From Microbulbifer thermotolerans (GTDB lineage Bacteria; Pseudomonadota; Gammaproteobacteria; Pseudomonadales; Cellvibrionaceae), in the NCBI RefSeq assembly GCF_900112305.1, contig NZ_FOKT01000007.1:73398-137397 (forward strand): a stretch of 64,000 nt of DNA, read 5' to 3'. Made by a program: the position numbers and the translations under genes. Within the stretch, counting starts at the first letter, position 1. Every line of letters starts with the position of its first letter. Shown here piece by piece: positions 9,092 through 17,562 of this stretch. Below the pieces are notes generated by a model. The model searched no databases. It saw only the letters and a program-made list of their open reading frames with translations, and was not told the DNA's origin.

Positions 9092-9271
9092 ATTACTTCC
9101 TCATTGCAGTGCCGGAGCGTAAATCCGGAGCAGAAAAAATCGCCGCGCATTTTATCCCAGGTGCACGTTGTTGTCGTACATTTATCAATCACTGGGGCCT
9201 GCGGCGAAAAGTCATTGACCTCCGGGCCGCAAGTTGTCACAGTTCGGCAGCACCACAGCGAGGCCATAGCC

Positions 9272-9532
9272 ATGGATGAAGATTTTGCACCCCGAGAGTC
9301 GGACTTGAGCCAGACCTACCGCGAAGGTGATGTGACCGTCCAGATCGATATTTACGAGGATGGCGAGGGCGGTTGGTTGCTCGAGATAGTGGACGAGAAC
9401 AACAACTCCACCGTGTGGGAGGATTCCTTCGATACGGAGCAGGAGGCGTTGGATGAGGCACTGGATGCGCTGCGCGAAGAGGGCATAGCGGCCTTCGTGG
9501 GCCCGGTACAGGAAGCGGACGAGCACTGGTAG
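9272..9532 (+). CDS. Small acidic conserved-looking protein
   Basis: An 86-residue, very acidic protein (MDEDFAPRESDLSQTYREGD onwards; WLLEIVDENNNSTVW in the middle; EQEALDEALDALREEGI at the end). The central strands followed by an acidic helix suggest a small alpha/beta domain. I believe similar short proteins occur in pseudomonads and relatives, but I cannot name a family. The ATG at 9272 is preceded by GCGAGG a few bases upstream. It is divergent from trhO, which could be chance. Function unknown. Confidence 0.75.
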   Translation: MDEDFAPRESDLSQTYREGDVTVQIDIYEDGEGGWLLEIVDENNNSTVWEDSFDTEQEALDEALDALREEGIAAFVGPVQEADEHW

Positions 9533-9703
9533 CGGGCGAGTTCCCCGCGCGAGCGACGCCGCGTCGCCTGCCCACGCTGTGCTAAGGTTACAGCAGAAGG
9601 GAATCGCGACAGTGTAACAGCACAACCCAATCGCAGTGCCGCCGTGGAGCAACCACGGACTGATTGTTCCCGGCGGTGCGACCCGATTCGCGGTACCCTT
9701 CCT

Positions 9704-10228
9704 ATGCGAGCGATTCGCCTCCTACCCCTGCTGTTATTGTCCCTGCCCGGGGTGGCAATCCCCCTTCAGCTCTCTGACCAACACCTGCTCAAGACCGGCC
9801 TGAAAGAAGTCCGGCTGGTCGCCGAATTGGGTGGCTATGCGGTTGTTGCCGGACGCAGCTGCCTGGACTGCGATGAAAATCCCGCCATTTACATTTTTAA
9901 AATACCCCGACCTGGAGAAGATGTGGCGGCCATAGAGGCTGCGAGTGAGCGCTACACCTATCCCGGTCGCTACGTCGATTACCTGAGTAAGACTCTGGTG
10001 GAGAAGACGCGCATGTTTTATGGCCGCTGCTACGAGGGGATGCCCTCGCTGCTGTGGTTGAGCGAATACCGGGTAAATGACGACTGGGTCAAATCCGAGT
10101 ATCTGATAGTTTTTGGTGATAAGGGGCCGGAGCACCGCTACAACGAAAACCGCCAGCCGAGTCTCTATTACATCGACAACCGCGATTGTGTCGAACTGCC
10201 GGGTGTCGCCGCTGAAACCGAGCCGTGA
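9704..10228 (+). CDS. Putative exported protein of unknown function
   Basis: A 174-residue protein with a clear signal peptide (MRAIRLLPLLLLSLPGVAIP). The mature part is strand-rich and carries Cys residues at SCLDC, RCYEG and RDCVEL that could form disulfides in the periplasm. I recognise no family. An upstream in-frame ATG at 9644 would spoil the signal peptide, so 9704 was chosen. It is convergent with the 3D-domain gene; a terminator hairpin lies between them. Confidence 0.72.
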   Translation: MRAIRLLPLLLLSLPGVAIPLQLSDQHLLKTGLKEVRLVAELGGYAVVAGRSCLDCDENPAIYIFKIPRPGEDVAAIEAASERYTYPGRYVDYLSKTLVEKTRMFYGRCYEGMPSLLWLSEYRVNDDWVKSEYLIVFGDKGPEHRYNENRQPSLYYIDNRDCVELPGVAAETEP

Positions 10229-10240
10229 CCGTGCTTCGTA

Positions 10241-10268
10241 AAAAAATACCCCGCCAATGGCGGGGTAT
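10241..10268 (-). terminator. Rho-independent terminator of the 3D-domain gene
   Basis: A perfect 10-bp stem (ATACCCCGCC at 10246-10255 with GGCGGGGTAT at 10259-10268, loop AAT) is followed on the minus strand by a run of Ts (the A run at about 10240-10246). It may also stop the convergent plus-strand gene ending at 10228. Confidence 0.88.
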
Positions 10269-10318
10269 GCTGGGGCTCGGGGCCGTACTCAATGGTGTTG
10301 TGTTATTGCTTCTTTGGG

Positions 10319-10726
10319 TTATTTTGCCGGGTGCCAGGTAATTTTCAGTTTCTTCTTGCCCCAGCGGCGCGCCTTTTTGACATCTTTGCCCATCCAAACA
10401 TCTATGCGTCGTCTGAAGCGTTTGTTCATGCGGTCGCGCACGGTGTAAATGCCGGGCAAGCCTTCGATCTTAACCTTGGCCCCATTAGTCAGGCCGTGTT
10501 TTTCAAGATCGCGGGAGACGGCGATTATCTTGTCGCCGGGGCGCAGTCGGTTGTTCCAGGCCGCAATCCAGGGATTGCTGTCGGTTTGGCCTGGCACCGA
10601 GTTATAGGCGGTGGCGTCGACCGTCATGGTTTTTTTCTTTATGGTGGCGGAGGCGTTAAGGCTGATTGCCGCCGCGAGGAAAACAATTATAAAAAGTACG
10701 GTATTGCGCAGAGTCTGTTTCGTCAT
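10319..10726 (-). CDS. Exported 3D-domain (double-psi beta-barrel) protein
   Basis: The 135-residue protein has an N-terminal signal or anchor (residues 7-24, LRNTVLFIIVFLAAAISLNA). A 3D domain follows: VDATAYNSVPGQTDSNPWIAAWN, LRPGDKIIAVSRDLEKHGL, GAKVKIEGL, VRDRMNKRFRRRIDVWMG, ARRWGKKK. The three conserved aspartates that name the domain correspond to Asp in TDSNPW, in VRDRM and in RIDVW. The domain is the catalytic core of MltA-type lytic transglycosylases and of YuiC/Rpf-like muralytic proteins, so a peptidoglycan role in the periplasm is likely but not proven. It is followed by a strong terminator. Confidence 0.85.
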   Translation of the reverse strand: MTKQTLRNTVLFIIVFLAAAISLNASATIKKKTMTVDATAYNSVPGQTDSNPWIAAWNNRLRPGDKIIAVSRDLEKHGLTNGAKVKIEGLPGIYTVRDRMNKRFRRRIDVWMGKDVKKARRWGKKKLKITWHPAK

Positions 10727-11160
10727 GTCCCGATACCTCCAGGTGTCATTTGGTCACAGGCAAATGGTGCGCCAATGAAGAAGTCCAAGTGTCTTTGGAA
10801 ATAACTGATCAATAATTGAGCAGTGGTGGCTATATTACGGGTTGATGGTCACTTATCAACTTTTTGCTGAAGGCCGGTAAAAAGCCGACCGTTTTATCTT
10901 TCTTTTTTAAAAGCATGGGATTTTGGCCCCAAAGGCTTTCTTTTGTTGCAACCATTTTTTGCCGATAAGAATGTTTGCGGATAATCGGTTGAACAAATCT
11001 CCGCAGGCTTAGTAATTGATTTCTTTGCGAAAAAACTGGCTGATAACGATGTCATCCTAATGAGAGGCACGAATAAGCGCTGGATTGGTTTTCCAATCCG
11101 CATAGAGAAAGTAAAAAATTTCTCTGAAATTATTTGTGACTGGTCTGTCGGGTGCTACAG
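10727..11160. other. AT-rich gene-free stretch
   Basis: No supported gene. A 69-codon minus-strand frame (10894-11103) shows no family features. The region looks AT-rich by eye and should contain the promoter of the 3D-domain gene near 10730-10850. It runs into the MITE-like element at 11161. Confidence 0.45.
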
Positions 11161-11283
11161 GGAGCCACTGGTTCATTGGCCGCCCGGTGACAAAGAGACT
11201 TCGGGGGCAGATGAGAAGCCGATTCCATGGCCAGAGCACCCCAAAGCCCGCTTAAGCTCCTGTATGAATGAGCCGAAGCTTCC
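11161..11283. repeat. MITE-like element, short form, abutting a stop codon
   Basis: The left end GGAGCCACTGGTTCATTGGC (11161-11180) and right end (11262-11283, ending GAAGCTTCC) are imperfect inverted repeats related to the family termini. The internal box CTTCGGGGGCAGATGAGAAG is nearly identical to that of the 1356 copy, and its partner CCAGAGCACCCCAAAG follows. Flanks ACAG (11157-11160) and TCAG (11284-11287) could be an aged 4-bp target duplication. The right end abuts the TGA stop (TCA at 11284-11286) of the TPR-like gene. Confidence 0.72.
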
Positions 11284-11997
11284 TCAGGTGGATGTGGCGT
11301 CGGCAGGCTGGGGAGGGTTGAGCTGTTGCCGGAGCCCCAGCAGGTAGGCGCGGTCTTCCTCCAGATCCGCAAAACCGTGGCGGGCGTCCAGTTCCACGGC
11401 TTTTTCCACCCATTCTATGGCTTCTTCCAGATTGCCCTGCCACTCGCACACCTGTCCCAGATTGAAATAGGTGATGGCCAGGTTGTGCCACTCCCCGTGA
11501 CGGGTCAGTCCACTGATGGCGCGGCTGTACAGTTGGTAGGCGGTGCGCAACAGGTGTGCCCTGCGCAGCGGGTCCTGCTCGCTGGCGGACTGCTGGTGGT
11601 AGGTGTGGGCCAGCGCCGAGCGCACCCGCGCGGGCGAGTGTTCGAAGGGGGCGGGCAGGCCCAGGGTGGCACCGCCATCCAGGTAAGCGAGTACTGACTC
11701 AAATTGGGCCCGAGCCAGCGGGTAGAGTTCCGGGCGGGCGCGGGCGGCAAGGGCGTTCAGCACCATGCCGTAGCGGTAGCGCAGAGCATGCTGCTGTTGT
11801 GGTTTGTCTGCCAGGGTGCCGATGGCTCTTTCGTAGAGGGGCAGCGCGCGGTCGAAATCGCCTTGTAACGCGAGTGCTTCGGCGCTGGTAAGCAGCTTTT
11901 GTGTGGCACCTTCTCCTTTCGCCGCCGGTGTCGCTACTGCAACACCGGCGGCAAGGAGCAGAACTGCGAGAGAGAGGCTGGTCAGGGTTCCGTGCAT
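11284..11997 (-). CDS. Exported TPR-repeat protein
   Basis: A 237-residue protein with a signal peptide (LTSLSLAVLLLAAGVAVATPA) and helical repeats of TPR type. The clearest are AEALALQGDFDRALPLYERAI (about 38-58) and AITYFNLGQVCEWQGNLEEAIEWVEKAVEL (near the C-terminus). TPR proteins mediate protein contacts; no enzyme domain is visible. It probably works in the periplasm with unknown partners. It lies downstream of the ydiJ-like gene's 3' end on the same strand (57 bp gap), so shared transcription is possible. Its stop codon touches the MITE-like element at 11161-11283. Confidence 0.75.
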   Translation of the reverse strand: MHGTLTSLSLAVLLLAAGVAVATPAAKGEGATQKLLTSAEALALQGDFDRALPLYERAIGTLADKPQQQHALRYRYGMVLNALAARARPELYPLARAQFESVLAYLDGGATLGLPAPFEHSPARVRSALAHTYHQQSASEQDPLRRAHLLRTAYQLYSRAISGLTRHGEWHNLAITYFNLGQVCEWQGNLEEAIEWVEKAVELDARHGFADLEEDRAYLLGLRQQLNPPQPADATST

Positions 11998-12054
11998 CTT
12001 GGGCGCCTTCCCTGTAACGGCTCGGGAGTTGAGAGGCTGTAATAACTCTCAGTA

Positions 12055-15000
12055 TCACCCCTCAGGCTGCAGTTGCGCCAGTATGCCTTGGAAGGGATGG
12101 CGCAAGGACACACCTGCAAAGCGTTTCGACTGGCAGCGGCAGGAATAGCCGCTGGCGAGCAGCTTTTCTGTATCCGCACCGGTACCGGACAGGCGCGGTG
12201 CCCAGGATTGTTGGAATATGGTGCGGGACGTCTCCTTGTGCGCCGTTTCATGGCCGTAGGTACCGGCCATGCCGCAGCAGCCGAGCCGTTCGGTATGCAG
12301 CTCCAGGCCCAGAGCTTCGAAAATCCGCTGCCAATCTTTCAGACTGGCGGCGGCGTTGGTCTGCTCGCTGCAGTGCGGCAACAGGTGGAAGCGGGCGGGG
12401 GTCAGCCGCGGCCGCTGTTGCTCCAGGTGTTCCAACTGCCCGGCCAGCCATTCTTGCACCAGCTGCACTTTGGGTGCTTCTTCGCCGAGCAGCTTTCGGT
12501 ACTCGGCGCGGTAGGTCAGGGTCATGGATGGGTCCACGCCCACCAGCGGTACGCCGCAGGCGGCCAGTTCGTTCAACATGGCGCTGTTGCTTTCCGCCAC
12601 CCGCTGAAACTGACGCAGGAAGCCGTGCACATGCAGGGGTTTGCCGTTGGCTTTAAAGGGGGCCACCAGGGGAACAAAATCCAATTGTTTCAGCAGCTTC
12701 AGCAGGTCGCCGACCACTTCGGCATCGAAGTAGCTGGTAAAGGCGTCTTGCACAATGATGACAGCGCGGCTGCGCTGGGCGGGGCCCAGGGCTTCCAGGC
12801 TGGCGGCGCTGGCGAAGGGCACGCCCAGCTCCGCCATGGTTTTGTACAGGCTCTTGCGCGCCAGCAGGGGGCTGTCCGCCAGTCCCAAGCCGCGCTCCAG
12901 CAGCCAAGTGACAGGCTTCAGTTTCAGCGGCCAGTTGTATAGCTGCGGTACTTTCGCCAAATGCGGCATCACAAATTCCAGGCCGCCGACCACATAGTCT
13001 TTCAGCGGGCGCAGGTAGCGGCTGTAGTAGAGTTCGAGAAACTTGCTGCGAAATTCGGGGACATCCACCTTTATAGGGCACTGGCCAGAGCAGGATTTGC
13101 AGGCCAGGCAGCCCTGCATGGCGTCGTTCACTTCGTGGTTGAAGTCGTATTCTCCGCGCATTTTGGCCAGGGAGTTTTTGATGCGCCCCGGCAGCCCCAC
13201 GAAGAAGGATTGTTCGCGAAACTTGCGCGCCGTTTCCACCGGGTCCACGCCCCGTGCCGCGAGCAGTCGCAGCCACTCGCGCACCAGGGAGGCGCGGCCC
13301 TTGGGAGAGTGGATGCGCTCGCGGGTGGCCTTGTAAGAGGGGCACATGGCGTCGTCAGGATTCCAGTTGAAGCAGGCGCCATTGCCGTTGCAGTAGACGC
13401 CTTCGCTGTAACCGTCCCACACCTGCACTGGAATTTGTCGGTCCAGTTCGCCACGGGTAGTGACCTGGTCGATCTTCAGCAGGGACGAGGCGCGGCTGGG
13501 GGTGGCGATTTTGCCGGGGTTCAGCTGGTTGCGCGGGTCGAAGGCGGCCTTGATCCGCTGCAGTTCCGGGTAGAGTTCGCCGAAGAACTCCGGCGCGTAC
13601 TCGGAGCGCACCCCCTTGCCGTGTTCGCCCCACAGCAGGCCTTTGTATTTTTGTGTCAGGGCCACCACCTTGTCGGTGATAGCGCGTATCTGCGCCGCTT
13701 GTTCGGGGTCTTTCATATCGATGGCCGGACGCACGTGCAGCACGCCCGCGTCCACATGGCCGAACATACCGTAGTCGAGGCCTGCGTCGTCTAGTACCGC
13801 GCGGAACTCGGCGATAAAGTCGGCCAGATTTTCCGGCGGCACCGCCGTGTCTTCGACAAAGGGGATCGGCCGTTTCTCACCCTGCACATTGCCCAGCAGG
13901 CCCACGGCGCGCTTGCGCATGGCCCAGATGCGATTCACTTCGGTGTGGCCGCGGGCGATGGTGTAACCGAAGCTTTTGCCCGGTTGGCCGATCATGGCGT
14001 CCACATGGGCGGTGAATTTCGCCAGCAGTTGTTCCAGTTCCTCTTCTGAATCGGCGGTGTACTCCACCAGGTTGATACCTTTTACCGGCCGCTCTTCCGC
14101 CGGGAAAAACTCGCTCACGCTGTGCCAGACGATATCTTCCATCGCCAGCTGCAGCACTTTGCTGTCCACCGTTTCGATGGATGTGGGGCCGGCCTGCATC
14201 AGGTCCTTGGCGTCCCGCAGGGCATCCTGGAAGTTGTCGTACTTCAGGTTCACCAGCGCCGCGCATTTTGGAATCGGCAACAGGTTCAGCTTCGCCTCGG
14301 CGATAAAGCCCAGAGTGCCCTCGGAGCCACAGAGCACGCTGTTGAGGTTGAATTCGCCACCTTCGCGGATATGGGCCAGGTCGTAACCAGTGAGGCAGCG
14401 GTTCAGTTTGGGAAATTTGTGCGCGATCAGTTCGGCTTTATCCCGCGCTATCTCGTCGCAGATGCGGTGCACCTTGCCTGGGCGGTCATCGCGCGTGGTG
14501 ATTTCGCGCAGTGTGTCATCGTCGATCGGTGCGGATTGCCAGAGTTCGCCCCCCAGCAGCACGGTGGACAGTTCCAGCACATGGTCCCGGGTTTTGCCGT
14601 AGAGGCAGGAACCCTGCCCTGAGGCATCGGTATTGATCATGCCGCCAATGGTGGCGCGGTTGCTGGTGGAAAGCTCCGGGGCGAAGAAGAGCCCGTAGGG
14701 CTTCAGGGCCGCGTTCAGCTGGTCTTTCACCACCCCGGCCTGTACCCGCGCCCAGCGCTCCTCGGCGTTGATTTCCAGAATCCGGTTCATATGGCGGGAA
14801 ATGTCCACCACCAGACCATCGGTGAGGGACTGGCCATTGGTGCCGGTGCCGCCACCGCGTGGAGAGAGCACCACCTGGTGGAACTCCTCCCGGTCCGCCA
14901 GCTTGGCGATCAGCTGCAGATCGTGGATATCCCGCGGGTACACCACCGCCTGGGGCAGTACCTGGTAGATGGAGTTGTCCGAGGACAGAACCGTGCGGCT

Positions 15001-15117
15001 GGCGTAGCTGGGGCTGATATCGCCGCGAAAACCGCCGCCCTTCAGCGCCTCGAGAAACTGGAGATAGAGAGCCTGTACTTCGTCGACTTCGCGCAGTGCT
15101 GGGATCATGGGTCGCAT
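12055..15117 (-). CDS. ydiJ: YdiJ-type FAD- and Fe-S-containing D-2-hydroxyacid dehydrogenase
   Basis: The 1020-residue protein aligns end to end with E. coli YdiJ (1018 residues). The N-terminal half is a PCMH-type FAD domain (PRGGGTGTNGQ at 86-96; ELSTSNRATIGGMINTDASG) with a GlcD-like cap (MFGHVDAGVLHVRP, LLWGEHGKGVRSEY). The C-terminal half is GlpC/LldE-like, with a ferredoxin-type cysteine cluster (CLACKSCSGQCP, around 668-679) and the CCG signature LGCCGMAGTYGHE. Such enzymes oxidise a D-2-hydroxy acid (2-hydroxyglutarate in characterised relatives) and pass electrons to the membrane chain. It is on the strand of the TPR gene downstream. Confidence 0.95.
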   Translation of the reverse strand: MRPMIPALREVDEVQALYLQFLEALKGGGFRGDISPSYASRTVLSSDNSIYQVLPQAVVYPRDIHDLQLIAKLADREEFHQVVLSPRGGGTGTNGQSLTDGLVVDISRHMNRILEINAEERWARVQAGVVKDQLNAALKPYGLFFAPELSTSNRATIGGMINTDASGQGSCLYGKTRDHVLELSTVLLGGELWQSAPIDDDTLREITTRDDRPGKVHRICDEIARDKAELIAHKFPKLNRCLTGYDLAHIREGGEFNLNSVLCGSEGTLGFIAEAKLNLLPIPKCAALVNLKYDNFQDALRDAKDLMQAGPTSIETVDSKVLQLAMEDIVWHSVSEFFPAEERPVKGINLVEYTADSEEELEQLLAKFTAHVDAMIGQPGKSFGYTIARGHTEVNRIWAMRKRAVGLLGNVQGEKRPIPFVEDTAVPPENLADFIAEFRAVLDDAGLDYGMFGHVDAGVLHVRPAIDMKDPEQAAQIRAITDKVVALTQKYKGLLWGEHGKGVRSEYAPEFFGELYPELQRIKAAFDPRNQLNPGKIATPSRASSLLKIDQVTTRGELDRQIPVQVWDGYSEGVYCNGNGACFNWNPDDAMCPSYKATRERIHSPKGRASLVREWLRLLAARGVDPVETARKFREQSFFVGLPGRIKNSLAKMRGEYDFNHEVNDAMQGCLACKSCSGQCPIKVDVPEFRSKFLELYYSRYLRPLKDYVVGGLEFVMPHLAKVPQLYNWPLKLKPVTWLLERGLGLADSPLLARKSLYKTMAELGVPFASAASLEALGPAQRSRAVIIVQDAFTSYFDAEVVGDLLKLLKQLDFVPLVAPFKANGKPLHVHGFLRQFQRVAESNSAMLNELAACGVPLVGVDPSMTLTYRAEYRKLLGEEAPKVQLVQEWLAGQLEHLEQQRPRLTPARFHLLPHCSEQTNAAASLKDWQRIFEALGLELHTERLGCCGMAGTYGHETAHKETSRTIFQQSWAPRLSGTGADTEKLLASGYSCRCQSKRFAGVSLRHPFQGILAQLQPEG

Positions 15118-15195
15118 TTACTGGGTGGAGAAGAAAAGGGCGGGCATTGTAGCGCGGCGGCGGGGAGGGGGGCTATATGGGGCTGTACAGAGCGA

Positions 15196-15213
15196 GGGCG
15201 CCGTTTGGCGCCC
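15196..15213 (-). terminator. Hairpin after the 403-residue gene (weak terminator)
   Basis: A perfect 7-bp stem GGGCGCC/GGCGCCC with a GTTT loop lies 24 bp beyond the stop of the 15237-16448 gene and before the start of ydiJ. No T tract follows on the minus strand, so termination strength is doubtful. Confidence 0.35.
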
Positions 15214-15236
15214 CCGGACTGAAAAGTGGGAGAAAG

Positions 15237-16448
15237 TCAGGCTGCCCAGCGTTGGTTGCCTTTGCCGAAGGTGCTTTGGGCTGTGCGAATTGCAGCGGAG
15301 GGCAGGTTTCTGACGTAGGCGTTGATCTTTGCTAATTTATCGCGCACCAAGAAGCAACCATAAGCTCCTACGGCTGCAGCGCCAAAGACCGACCCTGAGG
15401 ACAAGACTTGGCTAGCAGTGTTAACAATTGTTTGCGGAATCTCTTCCAAGCCTAAAACTTCGGAGAAGGTGTGGCCCGCGGCAAGAGCGGTCGCTACAGT
15501 ACCATGCTGTAGAAGCGCGTCTCGGCGCGCATCTTTGTTGAGCATATCGTAAGGGTTGACCTTGGTCCCCACGTAGCTGATCCCCACCTTGTTACATAGG
15601 TCTTCGAGCTCCTTTTTTCGGGTGCCGACACCACGTGGATTGGAAAAGTACACCTTCTGCCGGTTCAGGTATTGGCGCAGTGCTTTTTGGTGTTCTGCTT
15701 TCTTTGCCCCTTCTCGCGCCGGAGATTGCATCGGGGGGTGTTCCGGAGACAGCTGTTTTTCCAGAACTTGCAGGGCGCGCACAAAAGTCCCGGCCCCCTC
15801 TCCGTGCGCTAGCCAGTGTACCCGTGCTCCGGCAAGCATCGCCTGTTGAATCAGCGATGCCAGATGATCTCGGTGTTTGTCGCTCTTAAAACCGCCGTTT
15901 TGCCAATATAGGGAGTAGTGATTCCCGGAGCAATTAACAAACTCATTGCAGAGACTGCTGTAGGCCTTGGAGATATGCTCGATCAGCATTCTTCCGGCCT
16001 GTTCTTTGTCGTCAAATTTGCCACTGACAGCGGCGTAGTGGGCGCCATCCCAGCGGTGATCCAGCTGTATCTCGGTTCTACGTTTGTTATCGGTTTGCCA
16101 GCGGTTAGCTTGTCGTTGAACTTGATAGAGACCGGTTGTTTGTGGGCCTTTATGGAATTTGTAATCGCTGTCGATTTCCAGTCTATAAATCAGTACGTTA
16201 CCGTCGTTGTCTAGCTGATAGAGGATGGCTGCGCCGTCAAAAGTCAGTTTTTCTGTCTGGAAACGGCGGCCTACGGCAACACTGCTTAGTGCATGGATCG
16301 CTCTGACCACACTGGTGAGATAATAGTTACCGGTATGTTCGCGCTGAATAGTTTCCCAGACTTTTTCCTGGGTTTTCTTTACGTAGACGTTTCTCCCTAT
16401 GCCATTACCGCCACTAATAAGTTTCCAAGTTTTGCTTTTGTTTTGCAT
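15237..16448 (-). CDS. Unrecognised protein, degenerate alpha/beta-hydrolase-like core; candidate toxin
   Basis: A 403-residue protein with no signal peptide. I recognise no family with confidence. Residues 178-225 (YSLYWQNGGFKSD ... GARVHWLAHGEGAGTFVRAL) have the layout of an alpha/beta-hydrolase beta-strand, nucleophile elbow and helix, as in type VI lipase-like effectors, but AHGEG stands where (A/G)HSXG is expected, so the serine is missing (Gly216). Later KVYFSNPRGVGT and YVGTKVNPYDML fit the next strand and a candidate acid residue. A hydrophobic stretch (about 346-368) lies near the C-terminus. A good ribosome site (GGGAG, five bases before the ATG) precedes it. It follows three tandem paralogous genes by 53 bp, an effector/immunity-like layout. 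The region looks AT-richer than its neighbours. Confidence 0.6.
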   Translation of the reverse strand: MQNKSKTWKLISGGNGIGRNVYVKKTQEKVWETIQREHTGNYYLTSVVRAIHALSSVAVGRRFQTEKLTFDGAAILYQLDNDGNVLIYRLEIDSDYKFHKGPQTTGLYQVQRQANRWQTDNKRRTEIQLDHRWDGAHYAAVSGKFDDKEQAGRMLIEHISKAYSSLCNEFVNCSGNHYSLYWQNGGFKSDKHRDHLASLIQQAMLAGARVHWLAHGEGAGTFVRALQVLEKQLSPEHPPMQSPAREGAKKAEHQKALRQYLNRQKVYFSNPRGVGTRKKELEDLCNKVGISYVGTKVNPYDMLNKDARRDALLQHGTVATALAAGHTFSEVLGLEEIPQTIVNTASQVLSSGSVFGAAAVGAYGCFLVRDKLAKINAYVRNLPSAAIRTAQSTFGKGNQRWAA

Positions 16449-16501
16449 AACAGCTCCCTTGCTATTTTTTGATAAAATTGAGTAAGTAGGTTTCTGTGGT
16501 A

Positions 16502-17383
16502 TCAGGGGGTTAGCTCTGGTGGCGGGCTGCCGGGATTTACTACGATGATATTTTCTTCACCTTTACCACCGTAACGCCACTCGGGGTAAATCCAGGGCTC
16601 TGGATCACGGTGTTCGCTGCCGCGGGCATCTGGCCATTTGTGCTTCGCTTCCTCCAGGCGCTCTTTCGCCGTTGCACTGAGTTCCAGCTGTACGGAATCC
16701 AGCACGGCATTCCGCAGCGCATTCATATTGGCGAGGCAGTAATCTACCGGGGCATAGCCGATATAGCCGAAGTTCAGATCCAGACCGTAGCGGTCGTCCA
16801 GCGGGATGCGCAGATAACAGTCACGATAGGTCCGCATAAACTCCGGAGGCGGTTCCTTATCGTGGGAATAGTCGCGGTGTCTTTCAAAATACAGCCAAGT
16901 TGCGCCAGCCTCTTGCCGTTGACGCCAGTGGACCGGAGCCCGATATTCTCCTAAGCTGGGGCATGCGGGACAGGTATACCAGAGGTTGCGCAGGCATATC
17001 TGCTCGAAGTGCTTAGGATTAAAGCAACTCATTCCTTCCGGCAGGGCATCGTAGCGCCAGAGGCCGATACCGAAACAAATGGTGCCATAGGAGCGAGGAC
17101 GCCAGGGAGGGCCGTAAAATTCCCAATCGCGCTTCATAAAGTAAAAGGCGGCTTTCCCCTCACGCTGCCACTCGGGTAGGTTGCTGCCGTCGTCGAAATA
17201 CTGGCTTGGATTGTAGATATTTATCCGTGGTGGCGGGTCTTCACCTGGAAATCCCCCGTAGTTGGAATGGGGCGGCATTCGCAGCGTCAGAATATTGCCT
17301 GAGAGGTCTACCCGGATAGTTTCGGGGCGATTAATGCCGGGTACGTAGGGGCGTTTGCGGGTGGCGAAAAGTCGTTTAAGCAT
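16502..17383 (-). CDS. Tandem paralogue 1 of an unrecognised family (candidate immunity protein)
   Basis: A 293-residue soluble protein that begins MLKRLFATRKRPYVPGINR and has highly conserved blocks shared with the next two genes: LSGNILTLRMPPHS, DWEFYGPPWRPRSYGTI, LPEGMSCFNPKHFEQI, WLYFERHRDYSH, LRIPLDDRYGLDLNF and ATAKERLEEAKHKWPDARGSEHRDPEPWIYPEW. There is no signal peptide or membrane segment and I know no family name. The start follows AAGGAACTT, conserved before all copies; the upstream ATG within the leader is out of frame here. It is the copy nearest the candidate toxin gene. Multiplied immunity genes beside one toxin are a known pattern; the role here is inferred. Confidence 0.72.
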   Translation of the reverse strand: MLKRLFATRKRPYVPGINRPETIRVDLSGNILTLRMPPHSNYGGFPGEDPPPRINIYNPSQYFDDGSNLPEWQREGKAAFYFMKRDWEFYGPPWRPRSYGTICFGIGLWRYDALPEGMSCFNPKHFEQICLRNLWYTCPACPSLGEYRAPVHWRQRQEAGATWLYFERHRDYSHDKEPPPEFMRTYRDCYLRIPLDDRYGLDLNFGYIGYAPVDYCLANMNALRNAVLDSVQLELSATAKERLEEAKHKWPDARGSEHRDPEPWIYPEWRYGGKGEENIIVVNPGSPPPELTP

Positions 17384-17562
17384 AAGTTCCTTGGGATTGT
17401 TGGCCCCAGCTTTTCTTCCATGTGAAAGTCGAAATTTTATTGATGCCTGGTGCCAAGTTCAATTGTCGTTTTTTGCGGTTGTTCAAATTTCTTAAAAAGA
17501 CGAGGGGTATTTGGGCATGGTAGGGCAATAGCGGGCGCATTGCACTGCTGCTGTATTGTGGT

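Noticed and set aside
10894-11103. 69-codon minus-strand frame in an AT-rich gap
   Set aside because: Composition simply follows the AT-rich DNA; no start signal or family.
12073-15222. Several plus-strand open frames opposite the ydiJ gene
   Set aside because: The minus-strand protein matches YdiJ over its whole length; the opposite frames are shadows.
16449-17400. Longer N-termini for the tandem paralogues (MEEKK... or MAGTR...)
   Set aside because: The upstream ATG is out of frame in paralogue 1, while the MLKRLF start with its ribosome site is conserved in all three.
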